A stretch of DNA of 64,000 nt from Mesorhizobium sp. CA8 (GTDB lineage: Bacteria; Pseudomonadota; Alphaproteobacteria; Rhizobiales; Rhizobiaceae): assembly GCF_020164955.1 (NCBI RefSeq), contig NZ_JAIUHG010000009.1, positions 62,001-126,000 on the forward strand, read 5' to 3'. The position numbers and the translations under genes were made by a program. Under the pieces are notes generated by a model. That model had not been told where the DNA came from and did not search any database. It was given only the letters and a program-made list of their open reading frames with translations. Below, piece after piece: positions 52,940-62,597 of this stretch. Positions within the stretch are counted from its first letter, which is position 1, and each line of letters opens with the position of its first letter.

Positions 52940-53831
52940 GTTTGAACCCCTTGTTGAGTGCCAACGCACGCCGGAACACGACCACCAGCAAAAGTGTCGC
53001 GAGCAGCAGGACGACCGATAGCGCGCCCGCGAATGGCCAATTCAGAAGTTCCGTCGTCTGCTGACCGATCAAGGTCGACATCATCAGCGTGCTGGGCCCG
53101 CCGACGAGCGCCGGCGTGATGTAGAATCCCAGCGACAGAACAAAGGTGATGAGCACGCCAGCCGCGACCCCAGGGAGGCTCAGGGGTAGCGTGATTCGAA
53201 GGAAAGCCTGGAGACCGCCGGCGCCGAGATTGCGCGCCGCCCTGGTAAGATCGTCGGGAATGCTGCTGACCACGGAGTAGATCGGCAACACCATGAAAGG
53301 CAGCAGAACCTGCGTCATCGCCACGACCACCGCCCCTCGCGTATAAAGGAGCTGCAGTGGCGCCTCGATCAATCCAGCCTCAAGGAGGCTGCTGTTGACC
53401 ACTCCGTTGCGCTGGAGCAGGACGATCCACGCATACGACCGCACGAGCACACTCGTCCACAAAGGTATGAGCACGCAGGCGCCGACCAGCGTTGCCGCGC
53501 GCCCGGAGACCCGTGCCATGGCCAGCGCAACGGGATAGCCGAGCAGAAGGGCCAGAACCGTGACGATGAATGCGATCTCGAACGTCCGCCAAAGGACGAG
53601 GAGGTATAGCGGCTCCTCGACGATGCGCAGGTAATGCTTGAGCGTGGCCTGAGGCGCAAAGATGCTGCCCCAGAACAGCTTTCCTACGGGATAGAGAAAC
53701 CCGCCAGAAAGGAGCAGAAGAAGCGGCGTTACGAGAAGGAGGGATGGCGTTCGCCCATACTCTCTTGACGATGTTGGACTGCCGCGAAGAAAGGGGCGTC
53801 TCATGACCGGTGTCGCAGGCATCGTCAGCAC
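52932..53831 (-). CDS. Spermidine/putrescine-type ABC permease (PotB-like)
   Basis: The 299-residue permease has an N-terminal helix (LLLVTPLLLLLSGGFLYPV) and the EAA loop LTRAARNLGAGGLQAFLRITLP. Its ATG overlaps the end of the ATPase gene by seven bases. It forms the channel with the PotC-like protein. Confidence 0.9.
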   Translation of the reverse strand: MLTMPATPVMRRPFLRGSPTSSREYGRTPSLLLVTPLLLLLSGGFLYPVGKLFWGSIFAPQATLKHYLRIVEEPLYLLVLWRTFEIAFIVTVLALLLGYPVALAMARVSGRAATLVGACVLIPLWTSVLVRSYAWIVLLQRNGVVNSSLLEAGLIEAPLQLLYTRGAVVVAMTQVLLPFMVLPIYSVVSSIPDDLTRAARNLGAGGLQAFLRITLPLSLPGVAAGVLITFVLSLGFYITPALVGGPSTLMMSTLIGQQTTELLNWPFAGALSVVLLLATLLLVVVFRRALALNKGFKLG

Positions 53832-54928
53832 CTCGCCTGGCCGAAAACGCGCACTGCATGGCCCGGAATGGCCAAACTGACGCGGTCGCCTTCGCCAGGA
53901 TGCGAAGCGTTGTGGTCCGCATGGACCTGAACATGGACGAGTTCTCCGCCCGGAAGCCGAACCAGGAAGGTGCGGAACGAGCCGACGAAAATGACAGTCT
54001 CGACAACGCCCTCAAGCGCTGGGCCGTCTGCCTCCCCAGGGCGGAGCAAGCGTATCTGCTCCGGTCGCACAGCCAAGCGCACTCGATCGCCGGGTTTTGG
54101 CAGAACCGTGAGGGCAGGTGGGCACTGAACCAGTCGAATGAACCCGCTTTGGCCAATGCCGATCTCGAGACCAGTCCCGTTGTAACTTCGGCATTCGCCC
54201 TCCAGAAAGTTCGTCTTGCCGACGAAATCGGCGACGAACGGCGTGGCGGGCCCGTCGTAAAGTTCGGCAGGCGAGCCGATCTGCTCCAATGAGCCGTCAC
54301 GCATCACCGCGATGCGGTCGGACATTGTAAGCGCTTCTTCCTGGTCATGTGTCACGTAGATGACGGTCACGCCGAGCCGCTGCTGCAGGCGTTTGATCTC
54401 GATTTGCATCTGCTCGCGGAGCTTCTTGTCCAGCGCGCCCAAAGGCTCGTCCATGAGAAGCACGGGCGGCTCGAACACAAGCGCGCGCGCCACCGCGACG
54501 CGTTGCTGTTGCCCGCCGGACAGCTCGCTCGGCAGGCGTTTTCCGTACCCCTCAAGCTGTACCAGAGCCAAGGCGTCACAAACGCGGCGCGTTGCGTCCT
54601 GCCTTGGAACTTTGCGCATGCGCAGCGGAAAGGCGATGTTGTCGGCCACCGTCATGTGGGGAAACAGCGCATACCGCTGAAACACCATGCCGACATTGCG
54701 CCGGTTGGGAACGACATAGGTCACATCCCGATCGCCGATCGAGATCTTGCCCATGCTGGGCATCTCGAAACCGGCAATCATCATCAGGAGCGTCGTCTTG
54801 CCTGATCCTGACGGACCGAGGAGTGACAGGAACTCGCCCGCGCGAACGTCCATGGAGATTTCCTCCACCGCCCGAACCGAACCATACCGCTTGCCTAGCC
54901 CCCAGACCGATACATTCATGCCATCCAC
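53825..54928 (-). CDS. Spermidine/putrescine-type ABC ATPase (PotA-like)
   Basis: The ATPase (367 residues from the GTG at 54928) has Walker A GPSGSGKTT, signature LSGGQQQR, Walker B VLLMDEPLGALD and a C-terminal TOBE domain that contacts the permeases. The GTG is preferred over an ATG at 54919 because GGGAGG lies ten bases upstream. It energises uptake of the compound bound by the PotD-like protein. Confidence 0.9.
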   Translation of the reverse strand: MDGMNVSVWGLGKRYGSVRAVEEISMDVRAGEFLSLLGPSGSGKTTLLMMIAGFEMPSMGKISIGDRDVTYVVPNRRNVGMVFQRYALFPHMTVADNIAFPLRMRKVPRQDATRRVCDALALVQLEGYGKRLPSELSGGQQQRVAVARALVFEPPVLLMDEPLGALDKKLREQMQIEIKRLQQRLGVTVIYVTHDQEEALTMSDRIAVMRDGSLEQIGSPAELYDGPATPFVADFVGKTNFLEGECRSYNGTGLEIGIGQSGFIRLVQCPPALTVLPKPGDRVRLAVRPEQIRLLRPGEADGPALEGVVETVIFVGSFRTFLVRLPGGELVHVQVHADHNASHPGEGDRVSLAIPGHAVRVFGQARC

Positions 54929-55030
54929 CGCCCAGCTACCTCCCAGGTTCCTCGCGTTCAGCCATTTTGCCAAAACTAAAAAGTGCGAAGACCTTCGGCA
55001 TTAAGGTCTTGCACTGGCAATCAGGTGCAC

Positions 55031-56161
55031 TCAGCTCGCAAGCCACGTGCTCCAGCGTTCCAGGACCGCCTCGCGGTTCGCCGCCAGCCAGCCACGGTCG
55101 ACTTGGATGATCTGAGACCAATTGGCGGGCTGAAGGACGCTCAATGCGCGTGCGTCTTCGGGCAGGAACGCGACGGCTTCGCGTTGGGCAGTCGACCCGA
55201 ACGATTCAAGTGCGAATGCCGCGTGTGCCTCGGGCCGCGTATAGATGAAGTCGAGGAGCGCCAGGCCGGCATTGGGGTGCTGTGCGCCCTTGGTCACTGC
55301 CCAGAACGCAGCATCGAGCGGCGCTCCGTTCCAGCTGATTGCGAGCGGCAACTTTTCTGCGCGCAGCCGAAAGGCGCGACCAGAAAACAGCATGGCCATG
55401 ACCACTTCGCCCGTGCGGAAGATCTGCTGGCTCTGGTCGCCGCTTTTCCACCATACCGTAACATGGGGTTTGATCTCATCCAGCTTTCGGAAAGCTCGAT
55501 CGACGTCCAACGGGAACAGTTGACCACGGCTCACGCCATCGGCCTCAAGCGCTGCAATCAAGTTCCACCACGGATTGCCGACATTTGGCAGCGCCCTCGG
55601 CCCGGGAAATGCCTTCACATCCCAAAAGTCCGCCCAGCCCGCCGGCTGAGGCTGACCATCGGGAAAACTGCGTTTGTCGAAGGCGAGCACTCCGCCTCCG
55701 ATGTCGAACAGGACACCTTTGCCCAGGCAGGAGCCGGCGACCCCTCGCGCCGCGACGTCCGGCAGGTCCGCACAATTGCCCAGGTCCTCCAGGAGATTGG
55801 TGACGTCCGGGGTGAGGGAGTCGATCGAAAGGGTGATGACGTCCCATTCCGTCCGTCCAACGGATGCCATGGCTTTTAACTTGGCCAGCTTCTCGCCATA
55901 GCCGCCCCCGGTGGCCACCACCTCGATGCCGGTGGCTTCGGTGAAGGGGCTGTAGAAGTGCTTCTTCACAAGATCGCCATACGCACCGGTGCCGCCCGCC
56001 ACGACCACTTCTCGTTCCCCGCCCTTGCGGGCGCGATCCACGAGGCCATCCAGAGGGGCGGCGACGGTCTGCTCGGGCGCGCCGCCGGCGCCGACGGCAA
56101 GAGCCGCTCCTGCAGAAAGCGTCAGCATTCCGCGCCTGTTCATCGACGTCGCAAGGGCCAC
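55031..56161 (-). CDS. Spermidine/putrescine-type periplasmic binding protein (PotD-like) with Tat-type signal
   Basis: The protein (376 residues from the GTG at 56161) starts with MNRRGMLTLSAGAALAVGAG, a short twin-arginine signal, followed by a family 1/6 solute-binding fold. The GTG is chosen because AAGGAGG lies five bases before it. It is the first gene of the leftward operon and should define the substrate, which may be an organic amine or a peptide-like compound. A GntR-type operator candidate lies about 50 bases upstream. Confidence 0.88.
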   Translation of the reverse strand: MALATSMNRRGMLTLSAGAALAVGAGGAPEQTVAAPLDGLVDRARKGGEREVVVAGGTGAYGDLVKKHFYSPFTEATGIEVVATGGGYGEKLAKLKAMASVGRTEWDVITLSIDSLTPDVTNLLEDLGNCADLPDVAARGVAGSCLGKGVLFDIGGGVLAFDKRSFPDGQPQPAGWADFWDVKAFPGPRALPNVGNPWWNLIAALEADGVSRGQLFPLDVDRAFRKLDEIKPHVTVWWKSGDQSQQIFRTGEVVMAMLFSGRAFRLRAEKLPLAISWNGAPLDAAFWAVTKGAQHPNAGLALLDFIYTRPEAHAAFALESFGSTAQREAVAFLPEDARALSVLQPANWSQIIQVDRGWLAANREAVLERWSTWLAS

Positions 56162-56212
56162 GATGTCCTCCTTCAGCCAGCGAGCCTGCGCCTGTTGCGC
56201 ATTTATGAAGTA

Positions 56213-56231
56213 TGAAATTTGGTGTAACAAA
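56213..56231. promoter_or_regulatory. GntR operator candidate upstream of the importer operon
   Basis: On the minus strand this reads TTTGTTACACCAAATTTCA, differing at only two positions from the sequence at 57117-57135. The core TTTG-TTACAC-CAAA is a near-perfect inverted repeat, the usual form of FCD-type GntR sites. It lies between the potD-like gene and the GntR gene and can control both. Confidence 0.7.
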
Positions 56232-56382
56232 CTTTTCACATTCGCGTCAAGATAGGCAAGGCCGGTCGGGCTGTAATTTTCTGGCGGCTGTCCTGCTGCG
56301 GGAATAAGTTGAGGCCGAAAGAACATGCGATTCGATACCGCAGGCCGCCGGCTCTCCGGACGGGTAAGGGACAGGCTCACTG

Positions 56383-57114
56383 ATGTTTGCTGCGCCAAAG
56401 CAAAGGAACGAAGCGCTCGCCAACGACTTGGCGCCCATCGACAGGCATCGCAGCCTTGGTGAGAGCGCCTATCTGAGTTTGAAGGATTCGCTGATACGCG
56501 GGGCGTTGCGGCCCGGCACCAAGCTTACGCTTCGTTCGGTCGCCGAGGTGCTTGGAGTCAGCACGACGCCTGCGCGCGATGCCATCACACGGCTGATCGG
56601 CGAGGGAGGGCTGGTCAATACCGGCCCGAAGACCGTGGTTGTGCCCAGTCTGACCCTGCCGGACCTCGATGAGATCACCGCAATACGCCTTGCCCTCGAA
56701 GGGTTGGCCGCCGAGCAGGCCGCCACCCGGGTGACCAAAGAGGAAATCGGTGACTTGGAGCGTTTGCAGGAGCGCATCAATCGTGGCCTTGACGAGGCGC
56801 GCTACAGCGAGGTGCTCGATGCCAACAAGGACTTCCATTTCCTGATCTATCGCCGCTCGGGAATGCGCCAGCTCGTCTCCATGATCGAGTCCTTGTGGCT
56901 GCGCATGGGACCGGCCTTCAATGATCTCTACCCGGAATTCGCCTTGTCGCGAGCGGGTGTTTCGAACCATCTGTGGGCTTTGCGCGGCCTACACGACCGT
57001 GACGCGGCGGCGGTCCGGGCGGCGATCGAGAACGATATTCGCAGCGGTTACCGCCGCCTCTCGTCTCTGATCACCGGGAATCGAGCGGACGCAAAAAAAC
57101 AACCCGGCGGCTGA
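56383..57114 (+). CDS. GntR family (FCD-type) transcriptional regulator
   Basis: The 243-residue protein has an N-terminal winged HTH (about residues 28-90; LRSVAEVLGVSTTPARDAIT) and a C-terminal FCD helical sensor domain with the metal- or ligand-binding His/Asp pattern (DANKDFHFLIY; SNHLWALRGLHDRD). It sits between the importer operon and the enzyme operon, each preceded by the same 19-base motif, so it is the probable repressor of both. Confidence 0.92.
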   Translation: MFAAPKQRNEALANDLAPIDRHRSLGESAYLSLKDSLIRGALRPGTKLTLRSVAEVLGVSTTPARDAITRLIGEGGLVNTGPKTVVVPSLTLPDLDEITAIRLALEGLAAEQAATRVTKEEIGDLERLQERINRGLDEARYSEVLDANKDFHFLIYRRSGMRQLVSMIESLWLRMGPAFNDLYPEFALSRAGVSNHLWALRGLHDRDAAAVRAAIENDIRSGYRRLSSLITGNRADAKKQPGG

Positions 57115-57116
57115 AT

Positions 57117-57135
57117 TTTGTTGCATCAAATTTCA
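57117..57135 (+). promoter_or_regulatory. GntR operator candidate upstream of the enzyme operon
   Basis: TTTGTTGCATCAAATTTCA begins three bases after the GntR stop and 87 bases before the aminotransferase start. It matches the site at 56213-56231 in 17 of 19 positions (read on the opposite strand). Confidence 0.7.
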
Positions 57136-57203
57136 AAATCTGTTTTTCCTCTCTCCTGACGCAAGTGGTCGCATGGCGCGGCCGGTGATCATGGAGGTGC
57201 GGC

Positions 57204-58574
57204 GTGACCCCGGTCTCGACCCATTTGGAAAATTCCCAAAAAAGCGAATTCTCAGCGGGACAGCGCTCACATGCGTTGTTTGACCGCGCTCGTGCGGTCT
57301 TTCCGGATGGAACGACGCGCGTCACGGTCGAACGCGACCCGGTGCCCCGCTACATTGAGCGCGGCGAGGGGGCCTTCGTGATCGACGCGGACGGCAGGCG
57401 CTTTCTCGACCTCAACGCGAACTTCACGACGCTTATTCACGGCCACGCGTTCGAACCGGTGATCGCTGCCGTCGAAACGCAAATGAGGAATGGTACCTGC
57501 TTTGCCAACCCTACGGAGGCGGAGGTTGAACTTGCCTCGCTCCTGTGCAAGCGCGTCCCGGGGATCGACCGCATCCGCTTTGTCAACACCGGCACGGAAG
57601 CCGTCATGTTCGCCATCAAGGCGGCCCGTGCCTTCACCGGCCGGCCTTGCATCGCCAAGATAGAAGGTGCCTATCACGGCGCCTATGATTGGGTGGAAGT
57701 GGCGCAGGCAAGTACCCGTGAAAACTGGGGTCCGCCGGACCACCCGGCTGCGACTGCATACTATCACGGGATGCCGACTTCGGTGCTGGATGACGTGGTG
57801 GTGCTTCGGTTCAACGATGCGGCGGGGGCGCGTGAGCTGCTCAGCCGGCGCGCCGGCGACATCGCAGCCGTGCTCATCGACCCCATGCCCAGCCGTGCCG
57901 GCCTTGTCGCTCCGGAGCCCGAGTTCCTTTCCGCGCTTCAGGAAACGGCGCGCAAGCATGGAATTCTCATCATCAGCGACGAGGTTCTCAATTTTCGTCA
58001 GGATTATCGCGGCGCTTCGGCGCGCTACGGTCTCCAGCCGGATCTGTTTGCTTTGGGCAAGATCATCGGCGGAGGGTTTCCGATCGGCGCGGTTGGCGGC
58101 TCGGCCGAGATCATGACCGTGTTTGACGCCCGCGGCGGTCGCCCATTGCTTCCGCAGGGAGGAACCTTCTCGGCAAATCCGATCTCGATGGTGGCCGGCC
58201 ACGCAGCGATGGCCGCGCTCGATCAGGCTGCGTTCGCACGACTGGAAACGCTGGGCAGCAATCTCCGCAAGAGATTCAGGGACGCGATCTCACGCGCAGA
58301 GGCACCGCTGAGCGTTACCGGGGCTGCTTCGCTGTTCCGGATCCATCCAAAGCCGATGCCTCCGCGGGAGTTTCGCGACGCCTATTGCAACCCGGCGGAA
58401 GCGAAGATCGGCCACGAGATGTCCCGGTTCTTTGCTCGCAATGGCATCATTCTGCCCAGCGGCGCCGCGGCATGTCTTTCGACACCCATGGGCGAGGCGG
58501 AGATCGATGCGATCGCCGGTGTCTTTGAAGCCTTTCTTGCTAAAAAATCCGCTCTGCTAGAGGAGATAGCGTGA
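57204..58574 (+). CDS. Class III PLP aminotransferase (glutamate-1-semialdehyde aminomutase-like)
   Basis: The 456-residue protein is a class III aminotransferase of the GSA-aminomutase branch. It shows YHGAYD, the PLP-binding Asp in IISDEVLNF, the Schiff-base Lys in LGKIIGGGFPIGA near residue 286, and the GGTFSANP loop. It starts at GTG after GGAGGTGCG. It is the first enzyme of a four-gene operon and probably removes or moves an amino group of the imported amine. It is not expected to serve heme synthesis in this context. Confidence 0.88.
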   Translation: MTPVSTHLENSQKSEFSAGQRSHALFDRARAVFPDGTTRVTVERDPVPRYIERGEGAFVIDADGRRFLDLNANFTTLIHGHAFEPVIAAVETQMRNGTCFANPTEAEVELASLLCKRVPGIDRIRFVNTGTEAVMFAIKAARAFTGRPCIAKIEGAYHGAYDWVEVAQASTRENWGPPDHPAATAYYHGMPTSVLDDVVVLRFNDAAGARELLSRRAGDIAAVLIDPMPSRAGLVAPEPEFLSALQETARKHGILIISDEVLNFRQDYRGASARYGLQPDLFALGKIIGGGFPIGAVGGSAEIMTVFDARGGRPLLPQGGTFSANPISMVAGHAAMAALDQAAFARLETLGSNLRKRFRDAISRAEAPLSVTGAASLFRIHPKPMPPREFRDAYCNPAEAKIGHEMSRFFARNGIILPSGAAACLSTPMGEAEIDAIAGVFEAFLAKKSALLEEIA

Positions 58575-60313
58575 TGTCGGCGCCTCGCGAAACCGTCGCC
58601 GAGCGTATCGCCCGGGCGTTGCAGCGCCATGGGGTTGAGCTCATTTTCGCACAAAGCCTTCCTTCGGCGGTCATCCTTGCGGCCGAGGCGCTGGGTATTC
58701 GGCAGATCGCTTACCGCCAAGAGAATATGGGCGGCGCAATGGCCGATGGATATGCGCGCAGATCTGGCCGCGCCGCCGTCGTCGCGGCCCAGAACGGCCC
58801 CGCTGCGACATTGCTGGTTCCTCCACTTGCCGAAGCGCTGAAAGCCAGCGTGCCGGTCGTGGCGCTCGTCCAGGAGGTGGAGAGATCCCATTTCGATCGC
58901 AATGCTTTTCAGGAGCTTGACCATGTCGCCCTGTTTCAGCCCTGCGCCAAATGGGTGAGGCGTCTTCTCACGGCAGATCGGGTGGACGACTACGTCGATG
59001 CGGCCTTCACCGCGGCCGGAAGCGGCCGGCCCGGCCCTGCGGTGTTATTGCTGCCGGCGGATTTGTTGCGGGAGGTGGCGCTCGAGTGCGCGCATCCGCG
59101 CACGGCCATGCTCGGGGCCTGGCCAATTGACAGATCGCGACCAGGCGATGGGGCCATCTCTGCCGCAGCCAAATTGCTGGCGCAGGCACGCCAGCCGATC
59201 GTCATGGCCGGCGGCGGTTCTCTGACGACTGGAGGCCCACCGGCGCTTGCTCGCTTGCAGCAAGTTGCGCACTTGCCAGTGGTTACGACCCCGATGGGCA
59301 AAGGAGCGGTGAACGAAAAGCATCCGCTTTCCCTCGGCGTGCTCGGTCCGCTCACCGGCCCGGGATCCGTGGGGCGTTATTCAAGGCGGCTTCTGGCAGA
59401 GGCGGATGTGATCCTGCTGGTCGGTACCCGCACCAACCAAAACGGGACCGACAGCTGGCGTTCCATTCCGCGGTCAGCTCGGATCATCCATATCGATGTC
59501 GATCCGGCAGAAATCGGTCGCAACTACGAGGCGCTCCGCCTGGTCGGCGATGCGGCAGAAACGGTCACCGCCCTGGCTGACGCGCTCAGTCAGTGCGACT
59601 TGGCCAATCGCCTGGCCGGGCGCGATCGGTTGGAGCGCAGGATCGCGCGCATGTGGGCAGCTTTCGAGGCGGAGCGTGGAAGGACCCTGGTGCGCCAAGC
59701 GGCGTTGCTTCGGCCCGAGCACGTCATGATGGATCTTCAGCGCTGCCTGACGCCGAATACGACGGTGGTCGCCGATGCAAGTTACTCTTCCATGTGGGTG
59801 GCCGGCCAGTTGACGGCCCTTGCAGCCGGCCAGCGTTTCCTCACGCCGCGTGGCCTTGCCGGTCTCGGTTGGGGACTGCCGATGGCCATCGGCGCCAAAC
59901 TGGCCGATCCCGGTGCGCCTGTTGTCGCGCTGGTGGGTGATGGCGGCTTTGCTCACGCATGGGCGGAACTGGAGACAATGGTGCGTCTCGGCATCGCCGT
60001 CACCGTGATCGTGCTGAACAACGGCGTGCTCGGATACCAAAAAGACGCCGAAACGGTGAAGTTTGGCCACTACACCAGCGCCTGCCATTTTGCGCCTGTC
60101 GATCATGCCGCCCTGGCCAGGGCTTGCGGTTGCAGTGCCTTCCGCGTCGAGAATGAGGAGGAGGTCTTGCCTGCGCTTCAAACCGCACTTGCTTCGCAGG
60201 AACCGTGGTTGATCGAGATCATTACGGATCCCGATGCGCACCCGCCGTTGTCCCTCTTTGACGGCACGCTCGACATCGCCGAACCGTCTCTGGCTCTGGC
60301 GGAGACTGTCTGA
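58571..60313 (+). CDS. Thiamine diphosphate-dependent enzyme (acetolactate synthase/decarboxylase family)
   Basis: The 580-residue protein has the three ThDP domains: the N-terminal catalytic Glu in RQENMGGAMADGYAR, a central FAD/dimer domain, and the C-terminal cofactor motif GDGGFAHAWAELETM ending in VLNN (about residues 455-484). It may decarboxylate or ligate a 2-keto acid made by the aminotransferase. Its GTG start overlaps the aminotransferase stop (GTGA), showing coupling. The substrate is unknown. Confidence 0.88.
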   Translation: MMSAPRETVAERIARALQRHGVELIFAQSLPSAVILAAEALGIRQIAYRQENMGGAMADGYARRSGRAAVVAAQNGPAATLLVPPLAEALKASVPVVALVQEVERSHFDRNAFQELDHVALFQPCAKWVRRLLTADRVDDYVDAAFTAAGSGRPGPAVLLLPADLLREVALECAHPRTAMLGAWPIDRSRPGDGAISAAAKLLAQARQPIVMAGGGSLTTGGPPALARLQQVAHLPVVTTPMGKGAVNEKHPLSLGVLGPLTGPGSVGRYSRRLLAEADVILLVGTRTNQNGTDSWRSIPRSARIIHIDVDPAEIGRNYEALRLVGDAAETVTALADALSQCDLANRLAGRDRLERRIARMWAAFEAERGRTLVRQAALLRPEHVMMDLQRCLTPNTTVVADASYSSMWVAGQLTALAAGQRFLTPRGLAGLGWGLPMAIGAKLADPGAPVVALVGDGGFAHAWAELETMVRLGIAVTVIVLNNGVLGYQKDAETVKFGHYTSACHFAPVDHAALARACGCSAFRVENEEEVLPALQTALASQEPWLIEIITDPDAHPPLSLFDGTLDIAEPSLALAETV

Positions 60314-61092
60314 TGGCCGAGCTTGGCGAGGAGACACCGGTTGCGGTGATCACTGGCGCATCGAGCGGTATCGGCCTTGCAAGTGCCGATGCGCTCCTGC
60401 GGGCAGGGTATCGTGTTGCCTTCTTCAGCCATCAGCCGGACCGGGTTGAGGCGGCGGCTCGGACCCTGGCCGGTTCCTATGGCAGGGAGCGAATAAGATC
60501 GGCTGTGGTCGACCTGCGGGACCCTGAGGCGGTGCGCCGGTTCTTTGGTGATCTCGTGGCGCATTGGCCGGCGCCATCCGTCCTCGTTTGCAATGCGGGT
60601 TTCTCCCCGAAACGCAACGGCGGGCGGATTCCGATCGAAGAAATTGACCTTGCAGAGTGGCACGAAGTGTTGGCGATCAATCTCACCGGTGCGCTGGTTT
60701 GCTGCCAGTGCGTCCTGCCAGCCATGGCCGAACGCCGATACGGGCGCATCGTTTTCATCGGCTCCCTGGCCGGTCGCACGATGCCCCGAATAGCTGGTGC
60801 AGCCTACACTGCGTCCAAGAGTGCCCTTGCCGGTCTCGCCCGTTCGATCGTCAGCGAATATTCCGGATTCGGCATCACCGCCAACACGATCACGCCCGGT
60901 CGCATCGTCACCGACATGACAGGTCCGACGGATTCGCTCGTCAACAAGGAAAGCCTCGCGCGCATCCCCATCGGGCGTCTGGGGCGACCGGAGGACATTG
61001 CCCGAGCCGTTGCCTTTTTGGTGGCGCCGGACGCCGACTTCCTGAACGGCGCGGTGATCGACATCAACGGTGGCGAATTCACGCCTCCATAG
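60313..61092 (+). CDS. Short-chain dehydrogenase/reductase
   Basis: The 259-residue SDR has the cofactor loop GASSGIG, the CNAG motif, the catalytic Ser in GSLAGR and the YTASK Tyr/Lys pair. Its ATG overlaps the stop of the ThDP enzyme by one base (TGATG). It probably reduces or oxidises the aldehyde or ketone produced by the ThDP enzyme. Confidence 0.9.
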   Translation: MAELGEETPVAVITGASSGIGLASADALLRAGYRVAFFSHQPDRVEAAARTLAGSYGRERIRSAVVDLRDPEAVRRFFGDLVAHWPAPSVLVCNAGFSPKRNGGRIPIEEIDLAEWHEVLAINLTGALVCCQCVLPAMAERRYGRIVFIGSLAGRTMPRIAGAAYTASKSALAGLARSIVSEYSGFGITANTITPGRIVTDMTGPTDSLVNKESLARIPIGRLGRPEDIARAVAFLVAPDADFLNGAVIDINGGEFTPP

Positions 61093-61137
61093 CCTCAGTG
61101 CTTTTCTGAATGTCTTCCATGTTTCGGGATCCTTGCC

Positions 61138-62553
61138 ATGCCCCTTGCAACAACCACCCCCGAGGCTCTAGCCGGGCCAGATAGGCCGCAACATTGCGAT
61201 CTCATCGTCCACAACGCCGCGATCCTCACGATGGACGACCGTGACAGCGTTGTTGCGGATGGCGCTATCGCGATACGGAACGGACGCATCGTTGCGCTCG
61301 ACAGCCAAGCGAAGATCTTGGCCGGCTTTACGTCAGATCGGTCGTTCGACGCGGCCGGTGGCACCGTCCATCCGGGCTTCATCGACGCGCACATCCATGT
61401 TTCCCAATATACGGCGCGCAGCGTCTTGCCCCTAATGGAACGGACATCCGCTACCATGGGCCACTGGAAAGGCGAGCTGACCCCGGAGGACGAGCACGCA
61501 AGCGCGCTTATGGCTGCTCTTGACTATTTGAAGTGCGGTTACACGGGTTTTGTCGATCCGGGTACCGTCTTTGCGCCGGACGCGGTCGCGGCGGTGGCGG
61601 AAGAAGCCTGTATTCGCGTCTGGCTCACTGACCCTTACGTGGCCGATGGCGGCGAGGCGCTGGCCGCCAACCTGCCCGAGCTCGTCAGCGGGAGCTTTCT
61701 CGCCCGCTGGCCACAAAATACGGATGAAGCGCTCAAGAGACTGGGTTCCCAGCTGTTCCGCAACAGGAACAAGGACAGCCTGGTGAAAGGGTTTATCGGC
61801 CTCTACGGAGAGGGAACCGATTCCCCTGAACTCTTCGAAGCCGCGCTCGGCCTCGCCCGAGATCATGGTGTGCGCTTGCAGGAGCATCTGGGATATCTCC
61901 CGGCCTTTCAGCTCAAGCGGGAGGAGACGCTAGGCCAACCGTTGCTCCAATGGTTGGAGGATCGCGGCTTCCTGGATCCCCACTTGACCTTCGTTCACAT
62001 GAACCTGGTGCGTGAAGGCGAGGTTTCGCTTCTCGCCAAATATGACGTGCGCGTGGTCTGGTGCCCTTGGGGTCAATTGCAGATGCTCGGTCAGGCGGGC
62101 GCGCAGGCGCGCATGGTTGAGCTCCACCGATCGGGAGTGGCTGTCGGCATCGCGAGCGACATTCCCCGCGTTGCCGATTTCGATGCCCTTGGAACACTGG
62201 CCGCGTCCGCCTCCGCGGCCTCGGGGCGGCCGGCCATGCCACGCGAACTTATGCGCATGCGCACAATCGGCGCCGCGGCAAGCATCGGCGCCGAGGGTGA
62301 GCTTGGCAGCCTCGAAATCGGCAAGCGCGCCGATTTCGTGGTGCGGGGCCCCAGCGTGTCCGTGAATTTCGGCTTCGATGCAGGTCTTGAACTGGGAGTG
62401 ATCGGCGGGCGCGATACTGTCGAGGCAGTATTCGTGGCCGGCCGCCAAGTCGTCGAAAAGGGGCGGGTCCTCGGTTTGGATGAGCGCGCCGTCATTGCCG
62501 CAGCCCACCGGTCGGCACGCGCGCTTGCGTCCAGGATAGGGCTTCGCGGCTGA
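61138..62553 (+). CDS. Amidohydrolase (ATZ/TRZ, chlorohydrolase-like family)
   Basis: The 471-residue enzyme has the full metal-binding set of this amidohydrolase branch: HxH in GFIDAHIHVS, His in RLQEHLGY, His in FVHMNL and Asp in IASDIPRV. The family deaminates or dechlorinates N-heterocycles and other cyclic or amide-like compounds. It is the last gene of the operon. A paralog whose 3' end is at 63718-64000 shares the C-terminal GKRADFVVR segment and about half of its residues there. Confidence 0.9.
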   Translation: MPLATTTPEALAGPDRPQHCDLIVHNAAILTMDDRDSVVADGAIAIRNGRIVALDSQAKILAGFTSDRSFDAAGGTVHPGFIDAHIHVSQYTARSVLPLMERTSATMGHWKGELTPEDEHASALMAALDYLKCGYTGFVDPGTVFAPDAVAAVAEEACIRVWLTDPYVADGGEALAANLPELVSGSFLARWPQNTDEALKRLGSQLFRNRNKDSLVKGFIGLYGEGTDSPELFEAALGLARDHGVRLQEHLGYLPAFQLKREETLGQPLLQWLEDRGFLDPHLTFVHMNLVREGEVSLLAKYDVRVVWCPWGQLQMLGQAGAQARMVELHRSGVAVGIASDIPRVADFDALGTLAASASAASGRPAMPRELMRMRTIGAAASIGAEGELGSLEIGKRADFVVRGPSVSVNFGFDAGLELGVIGGRDTVEAVFVAGRQVVEKGRVLGLDERAVIAAAHRSARALASRIGLRG

Positions 62554-62597
62554 GCCGGGAGGTCGTGCTGCAAAGCCCGGCGAAAGGACGAACGGCA

